The notes under the pieces: model-generated | What the model saw: only the letters and a program-made list of their open reading frames with translations | Databases searched by the model: none | What the model was told of the DNA's origin: nothing | DNA from: JAFAGX01 sp035623255 | GTDB taxonomy: Bacteria > Acidobacteriota > Terriglobia > Terriglobales > Acidobacteriaceae | DNA: 64,000 nucleotides | NCBI GenBank assembly: GCA_035623255.1 | Contig: DASPTU010000010.1 | Coordinates: 1-64,000 of the forward strand | Direction of reading: 5' to 3' | In this document: positions 1 to 8,874 of the stretch, one piece after another | Numbering within the stretch: position 1 is the stretch's first letter | How the letters are laid out: each line of letters begins with the position of its first letter | Translations under genes and position numbers: made by a program

Positions 1-1740
1 AACGCTTCGGCGGCTGCCCGTGAGAATCTCATCGATTTGGCTGCTCAGCACTGGCGCGCTGATCGTTCGTCGCTCGTAGCCGAGAACGGAAGAATTACCA
101 ACACGCGGTCCAGGCAGTCTGTCTCCTATGGCGAGTTGACCAAGGGCCAGGAACTCGTGAAGCTGATGAACGATGATCCGGCGCTCGAAGCGCCGACTGA
201 TTGGAAAATTGCAGGTACCTCCACGCCAAAGATCGATGGCCGGGCGTTCGTCACCGGTAAACACAAGTACACATCGGATATTTCTCTTCCAGGGATGCTG
301 TATGGCAAGGTAGTTCGTCCGTCGGCATTCCGGTCCACGTTGAAATCGCTCGATGTTAGCGCGGCTGAGAAAATGGCGGGCGTCATCGTCGTAAATGACG
401 GGAATTTCGTGGGCGTCGCGGCGGTGGACGCCACAACCGCTCTGAAAGCCGCAAAAGCCATTCGGGCCGAGTGGTCTGCCCCATCGCAGACTTCCGAAGC
501 CACGCTTTTCCAAGATGTCCGAAAACCGGCAACTACTGAAAGCGACAACCCCGGAGGACCGCCGGAGTTCAGGTCTGGATCGATCGAGCAGGGATTCTCT
601 TCAGCTGACAAAACTCTTAAGCAGACTTACACGATTTCCTACATCCAGCACGTTCCGCTGGAACCTCGTGCGGCAGTGGCAGAATGGCGGGACGGAAAAT
701 TGACGGTATGGACGGGCACGCAACGCCCATTTGCTGTGCGTGACGAACTGGCAGAAGCTTTTCGAATTCCCAAAGACAAAGTTCGAGTCCTGATGCCGGA
801 TACCGGAGCGGCTTATGGCGGCAAGCATACCGGCGAGGCAGCGATCGAGGCTGCGCGGTTGGCCAAAGCTGCCGGAAAACCGGTCAAGCTGGTGTGGACA
901 CGTGAAGAAGAGTTCACGTGGGCGTACTTCCGGCCCGCCGGAGTAATTGACGTGAAAAGCGGCGTGCGCAAGGACGGAACCATTGTTGCGTGGGAGTTCC
1001 ACAATTACAATTCCGGTCCCGCCGGACTGCGCTCCGTTTACGCGATTGCCAATCAGCACATTGAGTTTCATCCCACTGATCCGCCGTTGCGGCAAGGTTC
1101 GTATCGAGGATTGGCCGCGCCAGCGAATCATTTTGCGCGGGAAGTGCACATGGATGAGCTGGCCGAGCTTGTGAGCCTCGAGCCGTTTGAATTTCGCATG
1201 AGGAATTTAGCTGATCCGCGGGCGCGCGCGGTCCTGCAAGCGGCTGCGAAAACATTTGGTTGGGGAGGACAGAAAAACTCTCCGACGCGCGGCTTCGGCA
1301 TCGCGCTCGGCTTTGAGAAGGGCAGTTATGTCGCCACATGCGCCGAAGTGGAAATTAAAGACCGCGAGGTTGGCGTGACGCGTGTGGCAGAGGCATTTGA
1401 GTGCGGGGCTGTCGTGAATCCGGACGGGTTGCGAAACCAGATCAGCGGTGCAATCATGATGGGCCTGGGCGGGGCGCTGTTTGAGGCCATTCACTTCGAT
1501 AACGGCAAAATCCTGAATCCGCACCTAGCCGAGTACCGCGTGCCCCGCTTCAGCGACATGCCACAGATCGAGGTGACCATACTGGACCGCAAGGATCTGG
1601 CTCCTGCTGGTGCTGGCGAAACCCCAATCATGGCGCTGGCACCTGCGATCAGCAACGCTATTTTCGGCGCGACCGGGATGCGCCCGCGTTCGCTGCCGAT
1701 GGTGGCGGAAGGTCTGCCCGGACCAAAAACTGCGGCGTAG
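1..1740 (+). CDS. Molybdopterin-binding subunit of a xanthine dehydrogenase-family hydroxylase (5' truncated)
   Basis: The reading frame is open from the first base, so the gene begins outside the window and only about the C-terminal 580 residues are seen. The product matches the molybdenum hydroxylase large subunit (isoquinoline 1-oxidoreductase beta/XdhA-like), which holds the Mo-pterin and hydroxylates N-heterocycles or aldehydes. Visible parts are an a/b-hammerhead segment (KIDGRAFVTGKHKY, DISLPGMLYGKVVRP), a cofactor-binding stretch (PDTGAAYGGKHTGEAA) and a C-terminal GAGETP motif whose Glu corresponds to the catalytic Glu of the family. The FeS and FAD partners, if present, would be upstream. 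The substrate cannot be told. The next gene is convergent after a 24-nt gap. Confidence 0.9.
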   Translation, partial: NASAAARENLIDLAAQHWRADRSSLVAENGRITNTRSRQSVSYGELTKGQELVKLMNDDPALEAPTDWKIAGTSTPKIDGRAFVTGKHKYTSDISLPGMLYGKVVRPSAFRSTLKSLDVSAAEKMAGVIVVNDGNFVGVAAVDATTALKAAKAIRAEWSAPSQTSEATLFQDVRKPATTESDNPGGPPEFRSGSIEQGFSSADKTLKQTYTISYIQHVPLEPRAAVAEWRDGKLTVWTGTQRPFAVRDELAEAFRIPKDKVRVLMPDTGAAYGGKHTGEAAIEAARLAKAAGKPVKLVWTREEEFTWAYFRPAGVIDVKSGVRKDGTIVAWEFHNYNSGPAGLRSVYAIANQHIEFHPTDPPLRQGSYRGLAAPANHFAREVHMDELAELVSLEPFEFRMRNLADPRARAVLQAAAKTFGWGGQKNSPTRGFGIALGFEKGSYVATCAEVEIKDREVGVTRVAEAFECGAVVNPDGLRNQISGAIMMGLGGALFEAIHFDNGKILNPHLAEYRVPRFSDMPQIEVTILDRKDLAPAGAGETPIMALAPAISNAIFGATGMRPRSLPMVAEGLPGPKTAA

Positions 1741-1764
1741 GAAGTTTTGTGGCGGATACCGAAC

Positions 1765-4347
1765 CTACTTCAACCCTTTGACCACGTAGGCTTCGGAGAG
1801 AACTTGATCGTAGACGTATGCGTAAGCACGATCGTCCGGGGAGAATTCCAGACCGCCGATGGCGGCAATGCCAACTTTAAGGTCACCACCAAATGATTTC
1901 CAGAAATCCATCTTTCCAGTGCCGACGCTTACGCTGTAGATCTTGACCGCTCCGGCATTTCGCTGGTTCATTGCCACATAGACGGAAGCGCCATCCGGCG
2001 ACCAACCGGTTGGGTAATAGGTTGAATCGAGTCCGGGAATTGGTTTCAGCCCGCTGCCGTCCAGAGGCCAGACACCCCACTTTCCGTCCGGCCCGATGAC
2101 TACCGTATTGCGGCCGTCAGGGGACAGTACCACACCGGATGTTCCTTCAGGCGTGATGGGTTTGGCGTTGCCAGTGTTCAGGTCGATGAGATAGTCCCGC
2201 GCTCCATGCCCTGGCTCAATTCCGCTGGCCAGCAACTGTTTGCCATCGGGAAGATAGCGAACTTCACCATAGCTGACAGTGTCGTGAGTTAGCTGCCTTG
2301 CCTCTCCGGCACCGGTCGGGACCAGGCTAAGTGGGCCAGTCTTGGTGGGAATGGTGACCACCCACTTGCCATCGGGCGAAATTGCCCTGCCTACTCCGCT
2401 TCCGATCTGCACCGGCGGCGAGCCATCGATGTCGCGGAGAAAAACGGTATAGTTCGGTCCGCCGCCATCGGCTTCTTCCTCAAACAGGACTTTTTTGCCG
2501 TCCCGGCTTATATCTCGCAGGTCCGACCACCCCAGCCAACCGAGTTCTTTCTCTTCCTTCCCGTCGGGAGCCATGCCGCGAATGCCCAGCCGGGCCTGAT
2601 GCCTGACCATCAAGGCGACGGCCCCGCGAATATCCTGTATCCACATTCCGCCGGGTACATTTGCAATGGTGCGGAGCTTGCCGCCTAACGTAACCCCGCG
2701 CAGATTGTTTGCACTACCCGTATTCGAGGCGGAGAACCAAACCTCATCTCCGCTGGACGACCATAAGATGCCCTCGATGGACGACCAACCGGATGAGAGC
2801 TTCTTTTCCTGGCCACCTGGGGCGATTACCGCAATTGAACCTTGATCATCTCCGCCAGGGTTTTCGTGGTCGGAAAACGCGACCAATTTGCCATCGGGCG
2901 AGATCTTGGGATGACTGATCCAATTTATGCTGTCGAACAATACATGCCCGGCTGGATACTCCAGGCGCCAATGGCTGGTTTCAGGCATGAAGCGTACTAC
3001 CGCCATACTCTCGCCGTTTGCAGTCCAATCCGCGTCCTGAACGTTGTCCAAAACCTCTCGCGGCGTGCCTCCGCTCAATGGCACACGAGCCAGCGTGCCG
3101 AATCGGGCGTAGCCGCCGACGTATTTTGTGTTCAGGCGTATCGCGAGTTCACCGTTTTTCGAGATAGAGAGTAACTCGGCATTCTTGACTCCCAGTTCGC
3201 GCGACCCGGTGTCATCGATACGTGCCATGTAGAGCTGCTGATCACCGCCCTCCCACGACGCGTCATAAACAATGCTGCCGTCGGGCGTGAAACGTGCATT
3301 ACCGATTGAACCGGTACGGAATGTGAGCTGTTTGTACTCGGGTGGCGGCGCCGCACCGCTACCTCGCCCAAGCCACCAGCCGACAGCGAGCATCGCCACT
3401 GCCACGACAATCGCAGTACCCCAGCGCAGCCAGGTGCGGGAAATCCCAGACCCGACTTCGGTAATGGCCTGCGCGCCTGATTTGACCGAGGAAAGATCGG
3501 TCAGGGCTTCCAGGTCGAAACCCAGATCGCCGGCAGAGTGAAAACGTTGCGATGGATTCTTCTCCAGGCAGTGCCTTACGATCCGCTCCAAGCCTGCAGG
3601 CACATTGCGGGCGGTCTCGGAAAGTTCTGGCGTTTCTTCCTTAAGAATGGCGCTCATCGTGTCGGCGGCGGTCTCACGGTGAAACGCGCGTTTGCCAGAA
3701 ATCATCTCGTAGAGAATTGCGCCGAACGAAAATATGTCGGAGCGGGCATCAGCGGCTTTTCCCCGAACCTGTTCGGGTGACATATAGCCGACTGTACCCA
3801 TGACTACGCCTGGTTCAGTAGCTGCCTGGACGGTGGGTGCATCGCCGCTTTCCCGCGTTGCCTCAGGCCGGGTCAGCTTGGCCAAGCCAAAATCAAGAAT
3901 TTTTATGCGGCCGTCATTGGTGATAAACAGGTTTTCCGGCTTCAAGTCGCGATGCACGATGCCCTTCTCGTGCGCCGCGGATAGTCCGCGCGCGACCTGC
4001 AGTGCGTAGTCAATAGCCTTTCGCAGGGGAAGCGCGCCACGCTTCAGACAATCTCTTAGCGTTTCACCTTCCAGCAACTCCGAGACTACATATGGTGCGC
4101 CGTGGTTATCGCCAATATCGAAGATCGACAGGATGTTGGGGTGGTTCAGGGCCGCAGCAGAGCGCGCTTCCTGAGCGAACCGCTGGAGTCGATCACGATC
4201 ATCCGAGTACGAAGCCGGCAAGACTTTGATTGCCACCGTGCGATCCAGACGGGAATCGTGAGCGCGGTAGACTTCGCCCATTCCACCCGCGCCGAGCAAC
4301 GACTGTATCTCGTAGGGACCGATCCGAGTGCCGGGATTGAGAGCCAT
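1765..4347 (-). CDS. Membrane Ser/Thr protein kinase with C-terminal TolB/WD40-like beta-propeller
   Basis: 860 residues. An N-terminal PknB-type kinase spans about 12-275 with glycine loop GAGGMG (19-24), Lys41, catalytic loop HRDLKPEN (132-139), DFG (152-154) and activation-segment SPE (190-192), so all catalytic residues are present. One transmembrane helix lies at about 308-327. The rest (about 340-860) is a run of propeller blades with repeated F(T/S)PDG/SPDGK motifs, predicted to be extracytoplasmic. This design (cytoplasmic kinase, TM, external propeller sensor) is common in Acidobacteriota. The ligand of the propeller and the kinase substrate are unknown. The ATG start places the glycine loop at the usual distance. 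Confidence 0.93.
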   Translation of the reverse strand: MALNPGTRIGPYEIQSLLGAGGMGEVYRAHDSRLDRTVAIKVLPASYSDDRDRLQRFAQEARSAAALNHPNILSIFDIGDNHGAPYVVSELLEGETLRDCLKRGALPLRKAIDYALQVARGLSAAHEKGIVHRDLKPENLFITNDGRIKILDFGLAKLTRPEATRESGDAPTVQAATEPGVVMGTVGYMSPEQVRGKAADARSDIFSFGAILYEMISGKRAFHRETAADTMSAILKEETPELSETARNVPAGLERIVRHCLEKNPSQRFHSAGDLGFDLEALTDLSSVKSGAQAITEVGSGISRTWLRWGTAIVVAVAMLAVGWWLGRGSGAAPPPEYKQLTFRTGSIGNARFTPDGSIVYDASWEGGDQQLYMARIDDTGSRELGVKNAELLSISKNGELAIRLNTKYVGGYARFGTLARVPLSGGTPREVLDNVQDADWTANGESMAVVRFMPETSHWRLEYPAGHVLFDSINWISHPKISPDGKLVAFSDHENPGGDDQGSIAVIAPGGQEKKLSSGWSSIEGILWSSSGDEVWFSASNTGSANNLRGVTLGGKLRTIANVPGGMWIQDIRGAVALMVRHQARLGIRGMAPDGKEEKELGWLGWSDLRDISRDGKKVLFEEEADGGGPNYTVFLRDIDGSPPVQIGSGVGRAISPDGKWVVTIPTKTGPLSLVPTGAGEARQLTHDTVSYGEVRYLPDGKQLLASGIEPGHGARDYLIDLNTGNAKPITPEGTSGVVLSPDGRNTVVIGPDGKWGVWPLDGSGLKPIPGLDSTYYPTGWSPDGASVYVAMNQRNAGAVKIYSVSVGTGKMDFWKSFGGDLKVGIAAIGGLEFSPDDRAYAYVYDQVLSEAYVVKGLK

Positions 4348-4412
4348 GGAACCGGGAGATTATAGCCGAACGAGGGTAGGTGGAGGTTGGTTTGCCTATC
4401 GTAGTCGCGGGT

Positions 4413-7172
4413 TTAAAGGCGCAATTCCGCGCGGACCGTGCCGTCTTCCAGGTCGCTTTGGAATTCGAAACCCAGCTTCTCACAGATGGTCAACATGTCA
4501 CGGTTTTCGGAGAGGATCATCGAGATGACGCGCTCCAGTTTCTCGTCACGGGCCACATCAATCAAGCGACGATATAGCTCTGTGCCGAGTCCGAGGTGTT
4601 GATGACGATCATCCACCAGGACCGCAAGCTCAGCTTCATTCCGTCCCCGCAACTTGCTGAGGCGGCCGATGGCGATGATTTCAGGTGTGCCGTCTTTCCT
4701 CTTGCTCTCGGCAACTAATGCCATTTCACGGTCGTAGTCGATAAAGCAGATTCGGGTCAGGCGCTCGTGGGCCGTACGATGGCTTAGTTTCAGAGGCTGG
4801 AAGTAGCGCAGATAGACGCTTCGTTCAGAAAGCGCCTCGTGCAGGCGGATCAGCAAAGGTTCGTCTTCGGGACGGATCGGGCGAATGGTCACGGCTTCGC
4901 CGTTTTTCATGGTCCAGGGTTTGACATATTGCGAGGGATAAGGACGGATCGCCAAGCGCGGCAATTCGTCGGCGTGAACATTCGGCCCGTGCACGACCAC
5001 ACGTGCGTCCAGCGCCAAGAGCCGCTCGGGGGAGGCCAGCAGGGGATTGATATCGATTTCCTTGATCCATGGCTGCTCCACGACTAATTGGCTGAAACGA
5101 ACGAGTAACTCGTCTAAAGCAGCTAGATCGATTGCTTTTCTGCCGCGCACTCCTTGCAGCGCCTCGAAGACTTTCGTTTGTTCGAGCATGCGGCGGGCGA
5201 GAGTCGTATTCAGCGGCGGCAAAGCCAAAGCGCGATCTTTGAAAACCTCAACTAGCTGTCCGCCCGCTCCGAACAACAATACCGGGCCAAACTGTGGGTC
5301 AATACTGCTGCCCAGAATCACTTCGTATCCATCGAGCTTGACCATGGGCTGTACCGTCACGCCCAGGAAATGCCCGGCACCAGCCTTATCGCGCACCGAG
5401 TCTCTGATTTGGCGAAATCCAGCTCGAACCGCGTCTGCGTCATTCAGATTGAGTTGCACCCCACCGACGTCCGTCTTATGTGTGATTGTCTCGGAAAACA
5501 ACTTCAAGACCACGGGGTAGCCAATCGTCTGAGCATGCTCAACAGCTTCGTCCTCATTGGTGGCAATGACGGTTTCGACGATTGGGATTCCGTAAGATGC
5601 CAGTACCTGTTTTGACTCGACTTCGGTGAGAATCGTGCGTCCGGCATGCCTGGCGCAGCGAATGATGTGTTCGGCGCGGGCACGATCGGTTCCCGCCTCA
5701 GAACCTGCGCGCAACACGGGCGTTTCGTATAAGCCACGCAGGTTGTAACTGTAGCGCCACATGTAACAGAAAATTTTGGCCGCGGTATCAGGAAAAGGGT
5801 AGGTGGGAATGCCTGCGCCGTGGAGGATGTCTATGCCCGCGGCCATTTCGGGTCCTCCCATCCAGCTGGCAATTACCGGCTTGCCGGTGCTTTGCGCATA
5901 GTTCTTGAGGCGCTCGGCCGTTTGGGTTGGCTCCGACATTCCCTGGGGGCAAAGGACCGTAAGGATGCCATCCACATTCGCGTCGTTCACAACGATGTCG
6001 ACCACCTTTGCATACTTGTCGGGCAGAGCGTCGCCCAGGATGTCAACCGGGTTGTTGTGGCTCCAATGAGGCGGCAGAAGCTCGTTGAGCAGGCGCATTG
6101 ATTTTTCGGACAACTCGGCGAGTTGCCCGCCGTTGGTGATCACGGAATCCGCTGCCAGCACTCCTGGGCCACCGGCATTAGTGACGACAGCCAGGCGAGG
6201 GCCACGCGCCCGGGGTTGCTTGGCGAGGACCTCGGCCATATAAAACAGATCGCCGATGGTATTGACGCGCAACACCCCAGAGCGCCGGAAGGCAGCTTCC
6301 AGAACCTCATCACTCCCAGTCAGGGAGCCGGTGTGCGATGCAGCCGCGTGAGCCGCCGCCTGCGTCCGTCCGGCTTTAATCACGATGATTGGTTTGCTGA
6401 GGGTGACTTCGCGCGCAGCCGAAAGGAACTTGCTCGCATCACCGATCGATTCCATATACATGACGATGCTGTGGCTTCGAGGATCATTGCCCAGGTAATC
6501 GATGAGGTCACCCCAACCAACATCCAGCATCGATCCCACAGAAACAAATGCGCTGAACCCCACCATCTCCTTCTGGCACCAGTCCAGCACTGCAGTGCAT
6601 AAGGCGCCGCTCTGGCTGATAAATGCCACATTGCCGGGCCGCGCCATGTGGGGAGCGAAAGTTGCATTCAAGCCGCTGATTGGATTCATGATGCCGAGGC
6701 AATTTGGGCCCAGGAGACGAATTCCAGTGCCTCGCAGGCGTTCCAGAATCTGGCGTTCCAGTTCTTCTCCCTCTGGACCACGCTCTTTGAATCCAGCGGA
6801 AATCACGATGACGGCCCGCACACCGGCTTCAACACATTCCGAGACAATTCCGGGAACCATAGCGGCAGGCGTGACGATTACGGCCAGGTCCACCCGCTCA
6901 GGAATCGACGCGATGTGCGGGTAGGCTTTGATCCCCAGGACGCTCGCATGCTTGTCGCTGACGGGGTAGACTGTTCCGCCAAATGGGCTGCTGACAAGGC
7001 TCCAAACCACAGCACGCCCGATGCCACCCTGGCGTTCGCTGGCTCCGATTACAGCCACGCTGCGGGGAGCAAACATGGCATTCAGAGGATGGTCCTCGGA
7101 GCGGAAAACGTCGTGCGCGCGGTCCTGGACCGGTTTTTTTTCGACCCTGCCTGCCGGCTTTGTAGCAGCCAT
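4413..7172 (-). CDS. ADP-forming acyl-CoA synthetase / GNAT acetyltransferase fusion (Pat-like)
   Basis: 919 residues. In order: CoA-binding Rossmann domain (about 30-160, SVAVIGASERQGGIG), succinyl-CoA-ligase-like domains (GPNCLG, FISQSGAL), the SHTGS motif with His280 at the position of the phospho-His of succinyl-CoA synthetase, an ATP-grasp domain (about 500-735, HKTDVGGV) and a C-terminal GNAT domain (about 750-919, acetyl-CoA loop QHLGLGTEL). The architecture is that of the lysine acetyltransferase Pat/PatZ, which acetylates and inactivates acyl-CoA synthetases. Pat enzymes often lose the active His, but here it is kept, so ligase activity (acetyl-CoA + ADP + Pi to acetate + ATP) may persist. 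A CRP-like palindrome lies 35 nt upstream of the start. Confidence 0.9.
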   Translation of the reverse strand: MAATKPAGRVEKKPVQDRAHDVFRSEDHPLNAMFAPRSVAVIGASERQGGIGRAVVWSLVSSPFGGTVYPVSDKHASVLGIKAYPHIASIPERVDLAVIVTPAAMVPGIVSECVEAGVRAVIVISAGFKERGPEGEELERQILERLRGTGIRLLGPNCLGIMNPISGLNATFAPHMARPGNVAFISQSGALCTAVLDWCQKEMVGFSAFVSVGSMLDVGWGDLIDYLGNDPRSHSIVMYMESIGDASKFLSAAREVTLSKPIIVIKAGRTQAAAHAAASHTGSLTGSDEVLEAAFRRSGVLRVNTIGDLFYMAEVLAKQPRARGPRLAVVTNAGGPGVLAADSVITNGGQLAELSEKSMRLLNELLPPHWSHNNPVDILGDALPDKYAKVVDIVVNDANVDGILTVLCPQGMSEPTQTAERLKNYAQSTGKPVIASWMGGPEMAAGIDILHGAGIPTYPFPDTAAKIFCYMWRYSYNLRGLYETPVLRAGSEAGTDRARAEHIIRCARHAGRTILTEVESKQVLASYGIPIVETVIATNEDEAVEHAQTIGYPVVLKLFSETITHKTDVGGVQLNLNDADAVRAGFRQIRDSVRDKAGAGHFLGVTVQPMVKLDGYEVILGSSIDPQFGPVLLFGAGGQLVEVFKDRALALPPLNTTLARRMLEQTKVFEALQGVRGRKAIDLAALDELLVRFSQLVVEQPWIKEIDINPLLASPERLLALDARVVVHGPNVHADELPRLAIRPYPSQYVKPWTMKNGEAVTIRPIRPEDEPLLIRLHEALSERSVYLRYFQPLKLSHRTAHERLTRICFIDYDREMALVAESKRKDGTPEIIAIGRLSKLRGRNEAELAVLVDDRHQHLGLGTELYRRLIDVARDEKLERVISMILSENRDMLTICEKLGFEFQSDLEDGTVRAELRL

Positions 7173-7206
7173 CCGTGTCAGTTTACGGCAGGAACCACTT
7201 CCCGTC

Positions 7207-7222
7207 TGCGATGAAGATCACA
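7207..7222. promoter_or_regulatory. CRP/FNR-type palindrome upstream of the Pat-like gene
   Basis: The 16-mer TGCGATGAAGATCACA fits TGTGA-N6-TCACA with one mismatch. Its flanks extend the symmetry (TCTG before, CAGA overlapping the end). It differs at one base only, spacer included, from the site at 49713. It lies between the divergent Pat-like gene (start 7172) and the small membrane protein gene (start 7417). Confidence 0.6.
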
Positions 7223-7349
7223 GACGCAATAGGAAGGATTTGGGGAAGTTATGGCGGAAGGGGAATATGGCCGATATTGGCCGTTCAATTTAGAGCACTT
7301 TCTGGGTTTGCATCGTCGAGATTTCGTAGTAACATTCGTGAACACAAGC

Positions 7350-7395
7350 CTGCCTTTTGGCAGTGTGGGGTTTTGCGTGACGGCTTTCCCGTCAC
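7350..7395 (+). promoter_or_regulatory. Two tandem hairpins in the leader of the small membrane protein gene
   Basis: Two perfect stem-loops follow each other: CTGCC-TTTT-GGCAG (7350-7363) and GTGACGG-CTTTC-CCGTCAC (7377-7395). A shorter CCGA-A-TCGG sits at 7400-7408 and runs into the ribosome-binding site at 7406-7412. This resembles a structured 5' leader. No known riboswitch class was recognised. Confidence 0.4.
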
Positions 7396-7416
7396 ATTTC
7401 CGAATCGGAGGACTTC

Positions 7417-7584
7417 ATGGACGATCGGGCCCTGGGTGATTCCTCGACAGCGACGGCCAATTCTCAGCCTACGCAACTTTCGCAAAGCTGCCGAGGCGTC
7501 TGGGTTTTAACCGCGTATGGCATTTCTGGATTGGTGCTGTTTGGCGTGCTGGTTTACTACTTTTCAACTTACGTGACCCATTAG
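7417..7584 (+). CDS. Small single-pass membrane protein (55 aa), unknown function
   Basis: A short reading frame starting ATG at 7417, preceded by a good ribosome-binding site (CGGAGGA, spacing about 5 nt) and ending TAG at 7584. The product has a polar N-terminus of about 25 residues rich in Ser/Thr/Gln and one hydrophobic helix (VWVLTAYGISGLVLFGVLVYY) close to the C-terminus, so it is probably a tail-anchored or single-pass inner-membrane protein. No family recognised. It is alone on this strand, with structured leader DNA upstream and a CRP-like site at 7207 shared with the divergent Pat-like gene. The RBS and the clean TM helix argue that it is real; the small size keeps confidence moderate. 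Confidence 0.6.
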   Translation: MDDRALGDSSTATANSQPTQLSQSCRGVWVLTAYGISGLVLFGVLVYYFSTYVTH

Positions 7585-7618
7585 GAGTATTCGGGCGGCG
7601 GCGTTCTTGTGCGATAGG

Positions 7619-8740
7619 TTAGCTGGCCGCGCTGTGTTCGGAGGAAACAGTCCCAGCGTGGGTGTGCGTCGCGTCTGACTCGGTGCGCGCCAGGTCGAGA
7701 TCGCGGTGTAGAAGGTCAAGGATCACCATCGGCAGCTCTCTTCCCCATTCATCCAACTCCTCTTCGCTCCAATTGCCATTTAAGCGAATGGAGTCGGACA
7801 GGTCTTCGGGAAAAGCCAGACGGTACTCGCCTTCGCGTTCGAGGATGTCTCCGATTTCGCGTCCAGTAGCCAGGTCAAAGACGCGGCGACGCGAACGTCC
7901 CTGGTCATTGATAAAGGCCAGTAAAACTTCGCCATGCTCCTCAAAATTGGACCGATAATACCAGGCCTGGCTCGCCTCGAATTTGGGATGAGGCCGACGG
8001 CGCTTTGGGGCGGCGACGGTTTCCACAGGTTTGTCGTGGGTGGGATCGTGGTAAAGGATCCGCTGGCAGGAATCGCAGAACACCACGTCTGTTCCTGCCC
8101 GAACTTCGTTGTAGGTTTGAGGACGAAGCATTACCTGGCAAGCAAGACACTTGTGATCCTGCACCTCGGAAATACCCGTGCCCCGGTGCTTGGACACGCG
8201 ATCATAGTGCCGGAGGAGATCAGCACCGACGCCGGAGCGCAGGGTATCTCGCGTGGCGGTCCACTCGGCTAACTGCTTTTCGTCTTCGGCCGTCAGCCGG
8301 CGAGCTTCGGTTTTTTCCTTTTCAATCTCTGCGGTCTCTTCTTTGAGTTCACGCTCAGCCGCCTTGACATCTTTTTCCCGTGCTTCCGCGTTGACCATTA
8401 GTTCGAGGATCTTGTCCTCGTTGATGCGGATGTCCTGCTCGGCAAACTGGATCTCGTGCAGCAACGCTTTATATTGCTCGTTAGTCTTCACTTCGAGCGA
8501 CTGATCGCGGTATTTGGAGATTCTCTGCTGCAGGTCCTGGATCGCGGTTTCGTATTTGCGGCGGGCTGCTTCATCACCTTTGATGGCAGCTTTTGCCTTC
8601 TCCAGCGCGGTCTTCGTCCCGGCCAGCTTGGCCTCAATCGCCGTTACCCGCTTTGGTAAGGCAGCAATTTCCTCTTTGAGGCGAAGGATTTCCCGATCGA
8701 CCTTCTGCAATTCGATGAGGTTCTGGACGTCTGGGAGCAT
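7619..8740 (-). CDS. Coiled-coil zinc-ribbon protein (CT398/DUF164-like) with C-terminal extension
   Basis: 373 residues from the ATG at 8740. The frame runs 32 codons further upstream, but that part is not protein-like, and the family start MLPDVQNLIELQKVDREI fits here. Residues about 1-180 form a long Lys/Glu-rich antiparallel coiled coil, followed by a C4 zinc ribbon (CLACQ...FCDSCQRIL). This is the usual layout of the CT398-like family, thought to be a nucleic-acid or ribosome-associated adaptor. Family members normally end just after the ribbon; this one carries about 120 extra residues containing a compact acidic region (about 280-350) of unknown role. The gene is monocistronic and followed by the HK gene only after a turn in the region. 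Confidence 0.8.
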   Translation of the reverse strand: MLPDVQNLIELQKVDREILRLKEEIAALPKRVTAIEAKLAGTKTALEKAKAAIKGDEAARRKYETAIQDLQQRISKYRDQSLEVKTNEQYKALLHEIQFAEQDIRINEDKILELMVNAEAREKDVKAAERELKEETAEIEKEKTEARRLTAEDEKQLAEWTATRDTLRSGVGADLLRHYDRVSKHRGTGISEVQDHKCLACQVMLRPQTYNEVRAGTDVVFCDSCQRILYHDPTHDKPVETVAAPKRRRPHPKFEASQAWYYRSNFEEHGEVLLAFINDQGRSRRRVFDLATGREIGDILEREGEYRLAFPEDLSDSIRLNGNWSEEELDEWGRELPMVILDLLHRDLDLARTESDATHTHAGTVSSEHSAAS

Positions 8741-8874
8741 CGGAGCAGGAACTAAACCAATTTTAGCATGTCGACAGCGGCCTAGAGCGGCCATGCGAGC
8801 GTATCCAACTTCCAAAGAGCGCCAAAATGGGGGCAACCCGGACGATCTCGCTGGTTCCAGTTATGGACTTTTGG

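Noticed and set aside
126..1149. Long open frames antisense to the Mo-hydroxylase gene
   Set aside because: No protein-like composition, no RBS; they mirror the codon bias of the real gene on the other strand.
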